This document shows, in pieces, positions 33,964 to 41,869 of a stretch of 64,000 nucleotides of DNA. Location: positions 2,057,001 through 2,121,000 of the forward strand of contig NZ_CP149510.1 in NCBI RefSeq assembly GCF_040126305.1. Reading direction: 5' to 3'. The stretch's first letter is position 1; every line of letters starts with the position of its first letter. A program made the translations under genes and the position numbers. Below the pieces are notes generated by a model that was not told the DNA's origin, made no database searches, and saw nothing but the letters and a program-made list of their open reading frames with translations. The DNA comes from Pararhizobium sp. A13. Lineage in GTDB: Bacteria; Pseudomonadota; Alphaproteobacteria; Rhizobiales; Rhizobiaceae.

Positions 33964-35025
33964 ATGGCCAACAAGAAATCCATGCCCAACGACCTTGCCC
34001 TGCGCATCGCCACCGCCATGCACCAGATGGGCATCGACGCTGTCCCGAGAAACTACGAACTGGTCTACGAGGCCTATGCGGGCGCCAACCCGGAACTGGT
34101 GCGGGACTTCATCGCGCTCGGCAAAAACAAGTCGCAGGCCGCACTCGACGAACTCGGCCGCAAATACCTGCCCCATCACCATGAGGCGAGCGTTCTTGCA
34201 CGCTCGACGACGATCGTGCGTGACGAGATGAGCAATTTCATGAACCTTTTGTCACGCGAAAAGAGTTCGCTCGACGATTACGGCCGGTTGATCGGCGAGG
34301 CGTCGAAGGCGCTCGTCGTTTCGGATGAGGCAAGCCAGGCGGCACTCAAGAACTCGATCCAGGCTCTGAAGCGGGCAACCGAGCGGCAGGTATCGCAAAA
34401 CGCCGAACTGGAGCAGAGTGTCACGGCGCAATCCAATGTTATCGCCGGCGTCCAGAAGGAGTTTGCCGATTTCGAGGCGACGAAATTCTCGGATGCGATG
34501 ACCGGCCTTGCCAACCGCCGCGCCTTCAACAAGGCGCTGGCCAAGGTCTACGCCGACCCCGATCTGCCGCTTGCCTGCGGCGTTGCGATCGCCGAGCCGG
34601 ATACCAGCCAGCGGCTCTCCGGCGAACAGGCCGCCGCGATCGCCGATCATCTCGCCCGCCATATCGGCGGCATCACGCAGCAGGCCTTTCCGCCAAGCGA
34701 ACTGGCGGCACGTTTCGACGGCGTCCGCTTTGGCTTCCTCATCAATGCGGGAGAGGAGCGGGAGGTCGTGCGCCTCATGGCGCTGCTGCGATCGGCTTTG
34801 CGCGGTGTCCATTTCAAGCACCCGAAAACCGGTCGCAGCCTTGGCAGCGTCACGCTTTCAGTCGGCGTGTGCATGTCGCATAGTGCCGGCAATGCGTTCG
34901 ATCTCGTCGGAACTGCCGAAAAGGCGCTTGCCAAGGCACAGGCCAAGGGCGGCGATTATACCGTCGTTCATGAAAGCGAGGACGAGCAGCCGGCAGGGCG
35001 GGACTGGCTGATTTACAAGCGATAG
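33964..35025 (+). CDS. GGDEF-like protein with degenerate active site
   Basis: A cytosolic protein of 353 residues. The N-terminal helical region (LALRIATAMHQMGIDAVPRN) and coiled middle are followed by a diguanylate-cyclase fold (MTGLANRRAFNKAL, SVTLSVGVCMS). Where active enzymes have GG(D/E)EF this one has FDGVRFGFLI, and metal-binding residues appear to be absent. It should therefore be catalytically inactive and may be a c-di-GMP or GTP sensor, or a protein partner. ATG 33964 fits the family start (MANKKSMPND). It is divergent from the Sua5-type gene. Confidence 0.88.
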   Translation: MANKKSMPNDLALRIATAMHQMGIDAVPRNYELVYEAYAGANPELVRDFIALGKNKSQAALDELGRKYLPHHHEASVLARSTTIVRDEMSNFMNLLSREKSSLDDYGRLIGEASKALVVSDEASQAALKNSIQALKRATERQVSQNAELEQSVTAQSNVIAGVQKEFADFEATKFSDAMTGLANRRAFNKALAKVYADPDLPLACGVAIAEPDTSQRLSGEQAAAIADHLARHIGGITQQAFPPSELAARFDGVRFGFLINAGEEREVVRLMALLRSALRGVHFKHPKTGRSLGSVTLSVGVCMSHSAGNAFDLVGTAEKALAKAQAKGGDYTVVHESEDEQPAGRDWLIYKR

Positions 35026-35043
35026 GCGGCTGCCGCGAAAGCG

Positions 35044-35646
35044 TCAAAGGCTGTTGATGATCTTGCGAAGCTGTTCATTGCAGGCGCCAAGCAAAAGCAC
35101 GTTTTTCAAGGCTTTTTTCGGATCGCGGGTGCGAAACAGCAGGCCGTTGTCGTGGACGGTGCGGTTGAGCGTGAGCTTGCCTTCCTCCGCGTCGAGTTCT
35201 GTCGCGACGGCAAAATACATCCGCGAATAGCCCATCTTGATCTTGTCGAAGAAGTGCTCGTCGTCGCCGATGTCGGAGAAGAAGTTGGCGATGTAGAACG
35301 ACCACCGGACATCGTCGAACTTGGCGAACTTCGTCCGCGCCGTGGTCACGTGGCAATAGCCGAGATGCGGGCTGCCCGAAAGCGTGCGATGGAATATCAG
35401 CTTCGGGAAGCGGATGGAGGCATGGAAGCCGTTGATACGCTCATGCGTTACGGCTCCGGCAGCCTCAAGCCTGCGGCCGGTGCGGGCGGCCACTTCCTGG
35501 TGGGTCAGGTAGCGCTTTTCCTCGACGCTCCATTGCTGGGGCCGGTTGATGCGCCCGGTGCGCAGGAATTCGGTATGAACAGCCGTTTTCGGCGATTGAA
35601 CCGGTTTCTTGACGGCAGCAGCGTCGAAATATCTCAAGTTTGGCAT
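35044..35646 (-). CDS. DUF6656-like conserved rhizobial protein, 200 aa
   Basis: A soluble protein with MPNLRYFDAAAVKKPVQS, LEAAGAVTHERINGFHASIR, then SPHLGYCHVTTARTKF, and a C-terminal LLFRTRDPKKALKNVLLLGA. I recall a rhizobial family of this kind annotated as DUF6656; there is no established function. There is no signal peptide. It converges with the degenerate GGDEF gene, with 18 bp between their stops. Confidence 0.75.
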   Translation of the reverse strand: MPNLRYFDAAAVKKPVQSPKTAVHTEFLRTGRINRPQQWSVEEKRYLTHQEVAARTGRRLEAAGAVTHERINGFHASIRFPKLIFHRTLSGSPHLGYCHVTTARTKFAKFDDVRWSFYIANFFSDIGDDEHFFDKIKMGYSRMYFAVATELDAEEGKLTLNRTVHDNGLLFRTRDPKKALKNVLLLGACNEQLRKIINSL

Positions 35647-36012
35647 CGGCCTGCACCAGGATTGCGTCGGAGTGCCGCGGACATGCCGCGGCGGAAACGT
35701 TTATGAGGAGAAGCTACATTGCGAGAGTTAACGCAGTCTTTCCAAGCATTAGCCGCCCCCGATGGTGCGAAGCTTGCGCTTTCACGAGGGTTGCCGCGCC
35801 GCAATATGTCGCAAAAAGACAGTCGCTGCACAGAATTTGGCAGTGTGTGGCGGAAAAGGCGCCATCTGCCGAAAAATCAGGAAAGATCGTTGTTTCTGCT
35901 TATAAAATAGCCATTCCGGCCACCTGGAAAACCAACTGTGCGTGTGTCGTCATTCTGGAACCGGATGTCGTTAATCGGCGGCTGTCCGGCCGCATCGGCA
36001 GATTAGATGAAA
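35647..36012. other. Leader region upstream of the cobalamin riboswitch
   Basis: No convincing gene is seen. A short frame starting at TTG 35719 has a GAGGAG site before it, but its product is not protein-like. The promoter for the riboswitch transcript presumably lies in this region. Confidence 0.5.
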
Positions 36013-36195
36013 ACACTCAAGGTGCCGCCTTTATAGGGAGGGCGGAGAATTGGGAAGCCGGTCGAAATCCGGCGCTGCCCCCGCAACGGTGGTGGAGCGA
36101 AACCTCGGCAAAAGGCCACTGGAGAGATCCGGGAAGGCGCCGCGATGGTCCGAAAGGACAGCTCCTGAGCCCGGAAACCAGCCTTGTGGCGAAAT
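36013..36195 (+). promoter_or_regulatory. Cobalamin (B12) riboswitch
   Basis: The conserved aptamer core is present on the plus strand. GGGAAGCCGGTCGAAATCCGG at 36052-36072 is followed by GCTGCCCCCGCAACGG (36074-36089, the B12-box region). Further on are GGGAAGG (36131-36137) and the closing region GAGCCCGGAAACCAGCC (36167-36183). Base-paired segments between them (GTCCGAAAGGAC at 36148-36159) fit the consensus. A possible expression-platform hairpin is CCACGCGC/GCGCGGTGG at 36241-36265. The element lies about 120 bp before the gbcA-like start with no gene between. In most rhizobia such switches sit before B12 transport or synthesis genes, so this position is unusual. Confidence 0.92.
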
Positions 36196-36317
36196 TGATG
36201 TCTGGGTTGCGGCGGGCAGCCGGAAGGCGAACCAGTATATCCACGCGCACTCCCGGCGCGGTGGTGGTTCCTTTCCTGTCCGCTCAACCGAAAAGTGGCG
36301 AGCACAAGGAAACGAAC

Positions 36318-37562
36318 ATGGATCTCCGCAGCGAAGTCCTCCGCAAACTCAAGACCCGCCGCGACGGGCACAGCCTGGAGCAGGCCTTCTACACCGATCC
36401 CGATCTCTACAAGCTCGACATGGAGCAGATCTGGTACAAGGACTGGCTGTTCATCGGTCATGACTGCGAAATCCCGAAGGCCGGCAACTATTTTACCGTT
36501 CAGGTCGGCGACTATCCGGTCGTCATCGTCCGCGATCGCCAGGGTGCCGTCCGGGCGCTTCACAATTCCTGCCGCCACCGCGGTTCGCGCGTCTGCGCCG
36601 GGCAGAAGGGCTCGTCGGCCAAGCTTGTCTGTCCCTATCACCAGTGGACCTACGAGCTCGACGGCAAGCTGCTCTTCGCCCGCCAGATGGGCGAGGATTT
36701 CGACAAGGCGCAGCACAGCCTGAAGCCGATCCATTGCGAAACCATCGGCGGCTATATCTTCATCTGCCTCGCCGACGAGCCGATGGATTTCCAGCCGATG
36801 CGCGACATGGTGTCGTCCTATGTCACGCCGCACAATCTGAAAGACACCAAGGTCGCCTTCGAGAGCACGATCATCGAGAAGGGCAACTGGAAACTCGTCT
36901 GGGAAAACAACCGCGAGTGCTACCACTGCGCCGCCAACCACCCGGAACTCTGCCGCACCTATCCCGAAGCGCCGACCGCGACCGGCGTGCAGGGCGCCAA
37001 GGACGACCCGATCATTGCCGAGCACTGGACGAAATCCGAAGCCGAAGGCTTGCCGAGCGAGTTCAGGATGTCGCCGACCGGCCAGTTCCGCGTTGCCCGC
37101 ATGCCGCTGATCCAGGATGCCGAAAGCTACACCATGTCCGGCAAGCGCGCCGTCAAGCGCCAACTCTCCGACGATGTCAGCCAGAGCCATATCGGCACGC
37201 TCCTGCTCTTCCACTATCCGAGCACCTGGAACCATATCCTGGGCGACCACGCCATCACCTTCCGCGTGCTGCCGCTCGGGCCCGAACTGACCCAGGTCAC
37301 CACCAAGTGGCTGGTGCACAAGGATGCCGTCGAAGGTGTCGATTACAACCTCGAAGAACTGACGCATGTCTGGACGGAAACCAACGATCAGGATCGCCAG
37401 ATCGTCGAGGAAAATGCCTTCGGCATCCGCTCGCCTGCCTATCAGCCCGGCCCCTATTCACCCGAACATGAGGGCGGCGTGATGCAGTTCGTCGAATGGT
37501 ACGTCAATTTCATGCAGGATCGCCTGCACGGAGCCTCCACCCCTCTGGTCCGGGTTGCCTGA
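36318..37562 (+). CDS. gbcA: Rieske-type betaine demethylase, oxygenase component (GbcA/Stc2-like)
   Basis: It belongs to the Rieske monooxygenases that remove a methyl group from glycine betaine (GbcA) or stachydrine (Stc2). In the 414-residue protein the Rieske ligands are C85, H87, C105 and H108 (in SCRHRGSRVC and CPYHQWTYEL). The catalytic iron ligands H203 and H208 lie in ENNRECYHCAANHPEL, with E200 as the family's bridging acidic residue. C-terminal VHKDAVEGVDYNLEEL and AYQPGPYSPEHEG match GbcA closely. ATG 36318 has AAGGA 7 bp upstream. The reductase gene follows after 1 bp, and a cobalamin riboswitch precedes it. Glycine betaine or stachydrine as substrate is not decided by sequence. 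Confidence 0.9.
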   Translation: MDLRSEVLRKLKTRRDGHSLEQAFYTDPDLYKLDMEQIWYKDWLFIGHDCEIPKAGNYFTVQVGDYPVVIVRDRQGAVRALHNSCRHRGSRVCAGQKGSSAKLVCPYHQWTYELDGKLLFARQMGEDFDKAQHSLKPIHCETIGGYIFICLADEPMDFQPMRDMVSSYVTPHNLKDTKVAFESTIIEKGNWKLVWENNRECYHCAANHPELCRTYPEAPTATGVQGAKDDPIIAEHWTKSEAEGLPSEFRMSPTGQFRVARMPLIQDAESYTMSGKRAVKRQLSDDVSQSHIGTLLLFHYPSTWNHILGDHAITFRVLPLGPELTQVTTKWLVHKDAVEGVDYNLEELTHVWTETNDQDRQIVEENAFGIRSPAYQPGPYSPEHEGGVMQFVEWYVNFMQDRLHGASTPLVRVA

Positions 37563-37563
37563 C

Positions 37564-38652
37564 ATGACGATTGCTTCATCCTTCCGGCACTTCGACGAAT
37601 TGCAGCCGTTCAACGACCGGCAGCATCTTCTGGAATGCATCTCCGTCACCGCCGAAGCCCCGGACGTGATGACCTTCGGCTTCAAGGCTGACAAGGACAG
37701 CTGGTTCCGCTACGTGCCGGGCCAGTTCGTCACGCTCGAACTGCCGGTGACGCCGGACGATCCGGTGATGCGCACCTATACGCTGTCCTCGACGCCGTCG
37801 CGGCCGTTCACGGTGGCCGTGACCGTCAAGGCGCAGGCATCGAGCATCGGCACGCGCTGGATGTTCGAAAGCCTGAAACCCGGCATGAAGCTGAAGGCCT
37901 TCGGCCCGCTCGGCGATTTCTCCTTCGTGCGCCATCCGGGCGAAAAATACCTGTTCATCTCCGCCGGTTCCGGCATCACGCCGATGATGTCGATGACCCG
38001 CTGGATGGCCGATTGCGCGCCGCAGACGGATGTCACCTTCCTCTCCTGCGCCCGCCAGCCGGACGACCTTCTGTTCCGTGATGAACTCGAGAACATCTCC
38101 CGCAACATGCCGAACCTCAATCTCGGCTTCATCGTCGAGACGCATGCGCCGCGCCACGGCTGGCACGGGCTGCGCGGCCGTATCGAAACCTCGAAGCTCG
38201 CACTGCTTGCGCCGGACTTCCGCGACAGGACCGTCTTCTGTTGTGGTCCGGAGCCCTTCATGCGCGGTGTGAAGTCGATGCTGGAAAGCGTTGGCTTCGA
38301 CATGAACCGCTATCACGAGGAAAGCTTCCAGCCGGCTGCAGCGCCGGCTGCGGAGGAATTCGCGATCGGGGCTGAGGTCGATGGCGAAGCCGTCTCCACC
38401 GTGACCTTCACCATGGCCGGCAAGGAAGCCAAGTGCCAGCCCGGGCAGACCATCCTGCAGACGGCCCGCGCTGCCGGCGTTCGCATCGGTGCCGCCTGCG
38501 AAGGTGGCCTCTGTGGAACCTGCCGCGTCATGAAGGTCTCCGGCGAAGTCGAGATGCATCACAATGGCGGCATCCTCGATGACGAGATCGACGAAGGCTA
38601 CATTCTCGCCTGCTGTTCGCGGCCACTCGGGGACGTGCAGATCGAGGCGTGA
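37564..38652 (+). CDS. gbcB: Betaine demethylase reductase component (GbcB-like)
   Basis: It feeds electrons from NAD(P)H to the Rieske oxygenase. The 362-residue protein has an FAD-binding domain (MRTYTLSSTPS), an NAD-binding domain (LFISAGSGITPMMSM, FCCGPEPFM) and a C-terminal plant-type 2Fe-2S domain with C312, C317, C320 and a Cys at 350/351 (ACEGGLCGTCRVMK, ILACCSRPLG). ATG 37564 begins 1 bp after the gbcA-like stop, so the two are one operon under the cobalamin riboswitch. Length and layout match GbcB. Confidence 0.92.
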   Translation: MTIASSFRHFDELQPFNDRQHLLECISVTAEAPDVMTFGFKADKDSWFRYVPGQFVTLELPVTPDDPVMRTYTLSSTPSRPFTVAVTVKAQASSIGTRWMFESLKPGMKLKAFGPLGDFSFVRHPGEKYLFISAGSGITPMMSMTRWMADCAPQTDVTFLSCARQPDDLLFRDELENISRNMPNLNLGFIVETHAPRHGWHGLRGRIETSKLALLAPDFRDRTVFCCGPEPFMRGVKSMLESVGFDMNRYHEESFQPAAAPAAEEFAIGAEVDGEAVSTVTFTMAGKEAKCQPGQTILQTARAAGVRIGAACEGGLCGTCRVMKVSGEVEMHHNGGILDDEIDEGYILACCSRPLGDVQIEA

Positions 38653-38810
38653 GCCACCGGGTTTTTACGAACGTTCGCTACTGACGTTCGGAAAACGAAA
38701 TGCCATGCGATGGGAGGCGCTTGGCTCTCGGTAGACAGCGGCGCAACCGGCCTACGCTCGGAATGACGATCCCGGGCCTCGGGGGGCGACATGCATAAAC
38801 ACAGAGATGA

Positions 38811-38850
38811 AAGGCGCATCGCCTTAATCTGTTTTGACGCGATGCGCCTT
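38811..38850. repeat. Perfect 12-bp inverted repeat at the lipoprotein stop
   Basis: AAGGCGCATCGC (38811-38822) pairs with GCGATGCGCCTT (38839-38850) around a 16-nt loop. The right arm overlaps the stop codon of the small lipoprotein gene. It may act as its terminator on the minus strand, but there is no clean T-run after it. Confidence 0.6.
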
Positions 38851-39013
38851 AGTACAAAATGCGCACGCCGCCGGAATCGACTGCGCCGAAATCAGGCTCA
38901 GGGTATGCGCCCTGCCATTGGCTATAGGTTGTGTTGCCGGTGCCGGTGCTCGCGCATCCAGACAGTGATAAGAACGCGATTGCGGCAACAGCCATGAGGG
39001 ATCTGATACGCAT
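38849..39013 (-). CDS. Small lipoprotein, 54 aa
   Basis: ATG 39013 has GGAG about 8 bp upstream. The product starts with a lipoprotein signal (MRIRSLMAVAAIAFLSLSGC) with lipobox LSGC, so lipidation at Cys20 is expected. The mature part of 35 residues is Gly/Ser/Thr-rich (ASTGTGNTTYSQWQGAYPEP) and ends VRILY. It is too short for many gene finders. No family is recognised. It runs toward the gbcAB operon on the opposite strand and ends in a perfect inverted repeat. Confidence 0.7.
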   Translation of the reverse strand: MRIRSLMAVAAIAFLSLSGCASTGTGNTTYSQWQGAYPEPDFGAVDSGGVRILY

Positions 39014-39180
39014 GATGTTCTCCATTCATGGCAGCTTGCCCAAACCTCAAGAGCAACCATACCGGGACTCTGTCTCAAATCATCTTTGATGGCAAGTCAG
39101 GTTGTCTCCCGGGGAAGGCGGGATGATGAGCCGGGCCGCGTCGGTTTTTCGATGCCCCAGCGGCAAGGCGAACGAGGCAC

Positions 39181-39393
39181 TCAGGCGGGTTCGGATGTGG
39201 TTCCCAGCGTCGGACGCACCATGCAAAAGCTGATAAATCCGACGGTCTGGCAATAAACCAGTCGACGGCCTTCGAACCGCCCGGTCGGGTCGCCATCGCC
39301 GGCGATACGCCGAAAATTTCCAATCTGTCCGCCGCGCACTTGATTCGGCATTGAACACCCGTGCAGCAACGAAATTCCCGCACTTATCGACAT
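39181..39393 (-). CDS. Doubtful ORF, 70 aa
   Basis: A frame starting at 39393 (MSISAGISLLHGCSMPNQ) and ending TLGTTSEPA lies in the gap between the lipoprotein and the sRNA candidate. There is no clear ribosome site and codon use is only partly like the neighbours, but the frame is longer than its shadows. A second frame at 39075-39383 overlaps it and looks worse. Could be a decayed gene. Confidence 0.25.
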   Translation of the reverse strand: MSISAGISLLHGCSMPNQVRGGQIGNFRRIAGDGDPTGRFEGRRLVYCQTVGFISFCMVRPTLGTTSEPA

Positions 39394-39433
39394 CTTCGGT
39401 AACGCGCAGGAGACCTTCTGTCGGAAAACGTTA

Positions 39434-39462
39434 CTTGTTGGCGCCTACCAATTTAGTACAAT
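39434..39462 (+). promoter_or_regulatory. Sigma-70-type promoter for the sRNA candidate
   Basis: CTTGTT at 39434-39439 and TACAAT at 39457-39462 have a 17-bp spacer, close to the rhizobial consensus CTTGAC-N17-CTATAT. A start of transcription about 7 bp on would be at about 39469, the first base of the first sRNA stem. Confidence 0.6.
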
Positions 39463-39468
39463 CAAAGA

Positions 39469-39550
39469 CGCAAGAGAGAAGTATCTTGCGCCGATTTCAG
39501 AACGTATGCCTTTGGCCCCTTTCTACGCAGGAAGGGGCCTTTGATTATTT
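39469..39550 (+). ncRNA. Candidate small RNA, about 80 nt
   Basis: Two hairpins follow the promoter directly. The first is CGCAAGA/TCTTGCG (39469-39475 and 39484-39490) with an 8-nt loop. A single-stranded AU-richer linker (39491-39513) follows, then GGCCCCTT/AAGGGGCC (39514-39521 and 39532-39539) and the tail TTTGATTATTTG, a Rho-independent end. No protein frame fits this segment. The RNA would end about 110 bp before the DUF982 start, so it could also be a terminated leader of that gene. I do not match it to a known rhizobial sRNA family. Confidence 0.55.
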
Positions 39551-39658
39551 GATCGCCGGTTGGTTTGAAGGGCTGAAGCACCTCTTGAACGAACTTATTT
39601 CGTTGCCAATATTATCCTCCGATACCCGTGAAGAGGTAGCCAAAAAGGAGGAAAAAAG

Positions 39659-39964
39659 ATGACTATTCGCGATGTTCCGTGGACCCATCCCCTGAAAGTG
39701 ACCCTGCGCTCCGGTTTGGACCGCACCTTCAGCAGCGTCTACGAAGCCCTTGATTTCCTGGAAAACGAATGGCCGCTCAAGCGAGGAGAACGCTACGATC
39801 GCGCCGTGTCGTCCTGCAGGCGAGCCCTGAGCCGGATGACGCCGGCGGCGGTAGCCCGTGAGGCGTTTATTGCCGCGTGCCTGGAGGCCGACATGCCGGC
39901 AATAATGGCAGCGCCGCTGCCCTATGGCCGGTCGGCCCAACGCGGAACCCCAGCGGCCGTATAA
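39659..39964 (+). CDS. DUF982 domain protein
   Basis: A cytosolic protein of 101 residues with the DUF982 pattern (VPWTHPLKVTLRSGLDRTFS, then EALDFLENEWPLKRGERYDR). The family is almost confined to Rhizobiales, often in many copies; no function is known. The ribosome site AAAGGAGGAAAAAAG before ATG 39659 is unusually strong. A candidate terminated RNA lies just upstream (39469-39550). Confidence 0.85.
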   Translation: MTIRDVPWTHPLKVTLRSGLDRTFSSVYEALDFLENEWPLKRGERYDRAVSSCRRALSRMTPAAVAREAFIAACLEADMPAIMAAPLPYGRSAQRGTPAAV

Positions 39965-40062
39965 ACGCAGGCGAGGGGGCGGAAACGACCGCCGCCCCAT
40001 TGTCCGAGGAGGGCGGGATGAGACGGAAACCGGTGAGCGTCATGGCTGGAGCTGGAAAACGG

Positions 40063-41733
40063 CTAGAACAGAAAATCGCCCTTGTCCAACGCCGCCAGCT
40101 TCACGTTCTTCAGCAAGATGCTGTCGCCGTTCAGCCCATCGATCAGCACATCGCTGCCGACCTGATGCATATGGTTCTTCGCAAGATCCGTGTAGCTGGT
40201 GATGCTCTCCAGACCTGCTAGGTCGAGAGTGTCGTGGATCGAGCCGGTGGCGGCGAAATCGGTGATTTTGTCTTTGCCGTCGCCGGTATTGAAGACGAAC
40301 TGGTCGGCGCCGGAGCCGCCGGTCAGCCTGTCGGCGCCGGCGTGGCCCCAGATCAGGTCGCGGCCGGCCAAGCCGTCGATGCTGTTCTTGCCGCTGTTGC
40401 CATGAAGCCGGTTGGCGAGCGTGTTGCCGGTGGCATTGATGCTGGCCGTACCGTTCAGCGTCAGGTTCTCGAAATAGCTTCCGAGCGTGAAAGACACGCT
40501 TGCCTTGACGAGGTCTGTGCCGCCGCCGGAGGCTTCCGACAGTTTGATCGCGGCGTCACTAATCACATAGGTGTCGTTGCCGCTGCCGCCATAAACAGTG
40601 CTGTTCACCTCGCCGCCTGTGCCGTCGAAATAGTCTTTACCGCCGCCGAGCTTGACCGCACCAGTGATGGTGCCGCTGTTGAAGACAGACTGGACGCCAT
40701 CGCCGCCGAGAAAGGCCAGCGATTTCGCCGATATCAGGCCGGTATTGTGCAGGCTGGATTTGGATGCGCCCGAGAAATCCACCACTGGCGCGGATGGGCC
40801 CGTGCCCGTGATCGTACCGTGATTGGTGAGCGTGCCGTCCGCCCCCGCCAGTTTGACGCCACCGCCTGCCGTGATGGTCTTGTTGTTGGTGATGGTCGCC
40901 TCATCCGCCGATACGGCGATGGCATAGGCCGAGGTCTTGATCAGGCCGTCATTGGTGACGATGCCGCTACCACCGGTGAGAAGGATGGCGGCCTTGTCAG
41001 CGCTTATCGTGCCGCTGTTGGTGACCGTGGCGTCATTGCCCCTGGCCGCGATCGCGTAGCCAGTCGTCGAGCTCGTCTTGCCGTCATTGGTGATGATCGC
41101 GGCAATGCCGGAGGAAAGAATGGCGGTGCCCTTGGCGACGATCGTGCCGTGGTTGGTGAGCGCCGCCCCTTCGCCGCTCGAAACCAGGGCATAGGAGGTG
41201 TCGGAACGCAGCTCGCCGTTGTTGGTGAAAAGGGCATTCGCACCGGAAAGTTCTACGGCCGTCGTTTCGGCATGTGTCGTGCCGTGATTGATGACGATGG
41301 CGGCGCTGCCGGAAACGGCTATTCCCATGCCTGCCGATGAGGTGATCAGGCCGGAATTGACGACCTGCGTCGCCTCGCCCGCAGCCGTGATCGCTGTCAG
41401 CCGCGCCTCGATGGTGCCGGCATTGCTCAATTCAAGGCCACCGCTATCGATCTTGAGGCCGTAATCGCCACCGGAAACCTTGCCGGTACTGCTGACGACG
41501 AACTGGCTCTGACTGTCGGCAACGGTGGTCGTGCCGAACTGGAAGACATCGCTCGACGCAGAGATGACGGTGCCATTGATATAGAAATAACGGCCGAGGG
41601 CCGTGCCGGTTGCAACGATGGCGGTTGCGGGCGTCGACAGGGTCACGTCCGCGTCGACGATAAATTCGCTGTCTGCATCAAGCACCGATACCGGCGCCGT
41701 GCTGTTGCTGCTGATCACAATCTTGTTCGTCAT
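40063..41733 (-). CDS. RTX / beta-helix repeat secreted protein
   Basis: The 556-residue protein has no signal peptide. Its N-terminal two thirds are beta-helix repeats with TNxGTIxxxxxAI-type turns (LTNHGTIVAKGTAIL, VTNSGTISADKAAIL, LTNHGTITGTGPS). The C-terminal part has RTX calcium-binding nonapeptides (YGGSGNDTYVIS, IDGLAGRDLIWGHAGADRL, TGGSGADQFVF) and a final DxLxL-type strand. RTX repeats at the C-terminus without a signal peptide point to type I secretion; no transporter genes are in the window. ATG 41733 (MTNKIVISS) or 41781 are both possible starts. The GH25 gene is upstream on the same strand. Confidence 0.82.
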   Translation of the reverse strand: MTNKIVISSNSTAPVSVLDADSEFIVDADVTLSTPATAIVATGTALGRYFYINGTVISASSDVFQFGTTTVADSQSQFVVSSTGKVSGGDYGLKIDSGGLELSNAGTIEARLTAITAAGEATQVVNSGLITSSAGMGIAVSGSAAIVINHGTTHAETTAVELSGANALFTNNGELRSDTSYALVSSGEGAALTNHGTIVAKGTAILSSGIAAIITNDGKTSSTTGYAIAARGNDATVTNSGTISADKAAILLTGGSGIVTNDGLIKTSAYAIAVSADEATITNNKTITAGGGVKLAGADGTLTNHGTITGTGPSAPVVDFSGASKSSLHNTGLISAKSLAFLGGDGVQSVFNSGTITGAVKLGGGKDYFDGTGGEVNSTVYGGSGNDTYVISDAAIKLSEASGGGTDLVKASVSFTLGSYFENLTLNGTASINATGNTLANRLHGNSGKNSIDGLAGRDLIWGHAGADRLTGGSGADQFVFNTGDGKDKITDFAATGSIHDTLDLAGLESITSYTDLAKNHMHQVGSDVLIDGLNGDSILLKNVKLAALDKGDFLF

Positions 41734-41869
41734 CTGCTCATCATGTGCAGGGGGGGCGGCTTTCGTTTTTTGAACCGTCATACGGCCAAAGAGGTAAACA
41801 GGGATCGCGTTTGGAAGGGCATTTCCACGGTGACGGTAAATGCATTGCTACCGCTCGGTGTGACGTTGC

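Noticed and set aside
35719..35910. Short plus-strand frame after GAGGAG at TTG 35719 in the leader of the riboswitch
   Set aside because: Product composition is not protein-like and it lies in a regulatory leader; more likely chance.
35640..36317. In-frame 5' extension of the Rieske oxygenase gene through the leader
   Set aside because: The extension runs through the cobalamin riboswitch and is not like the family. ATG 36318 has a ribosome site and matches the known N-terminus.
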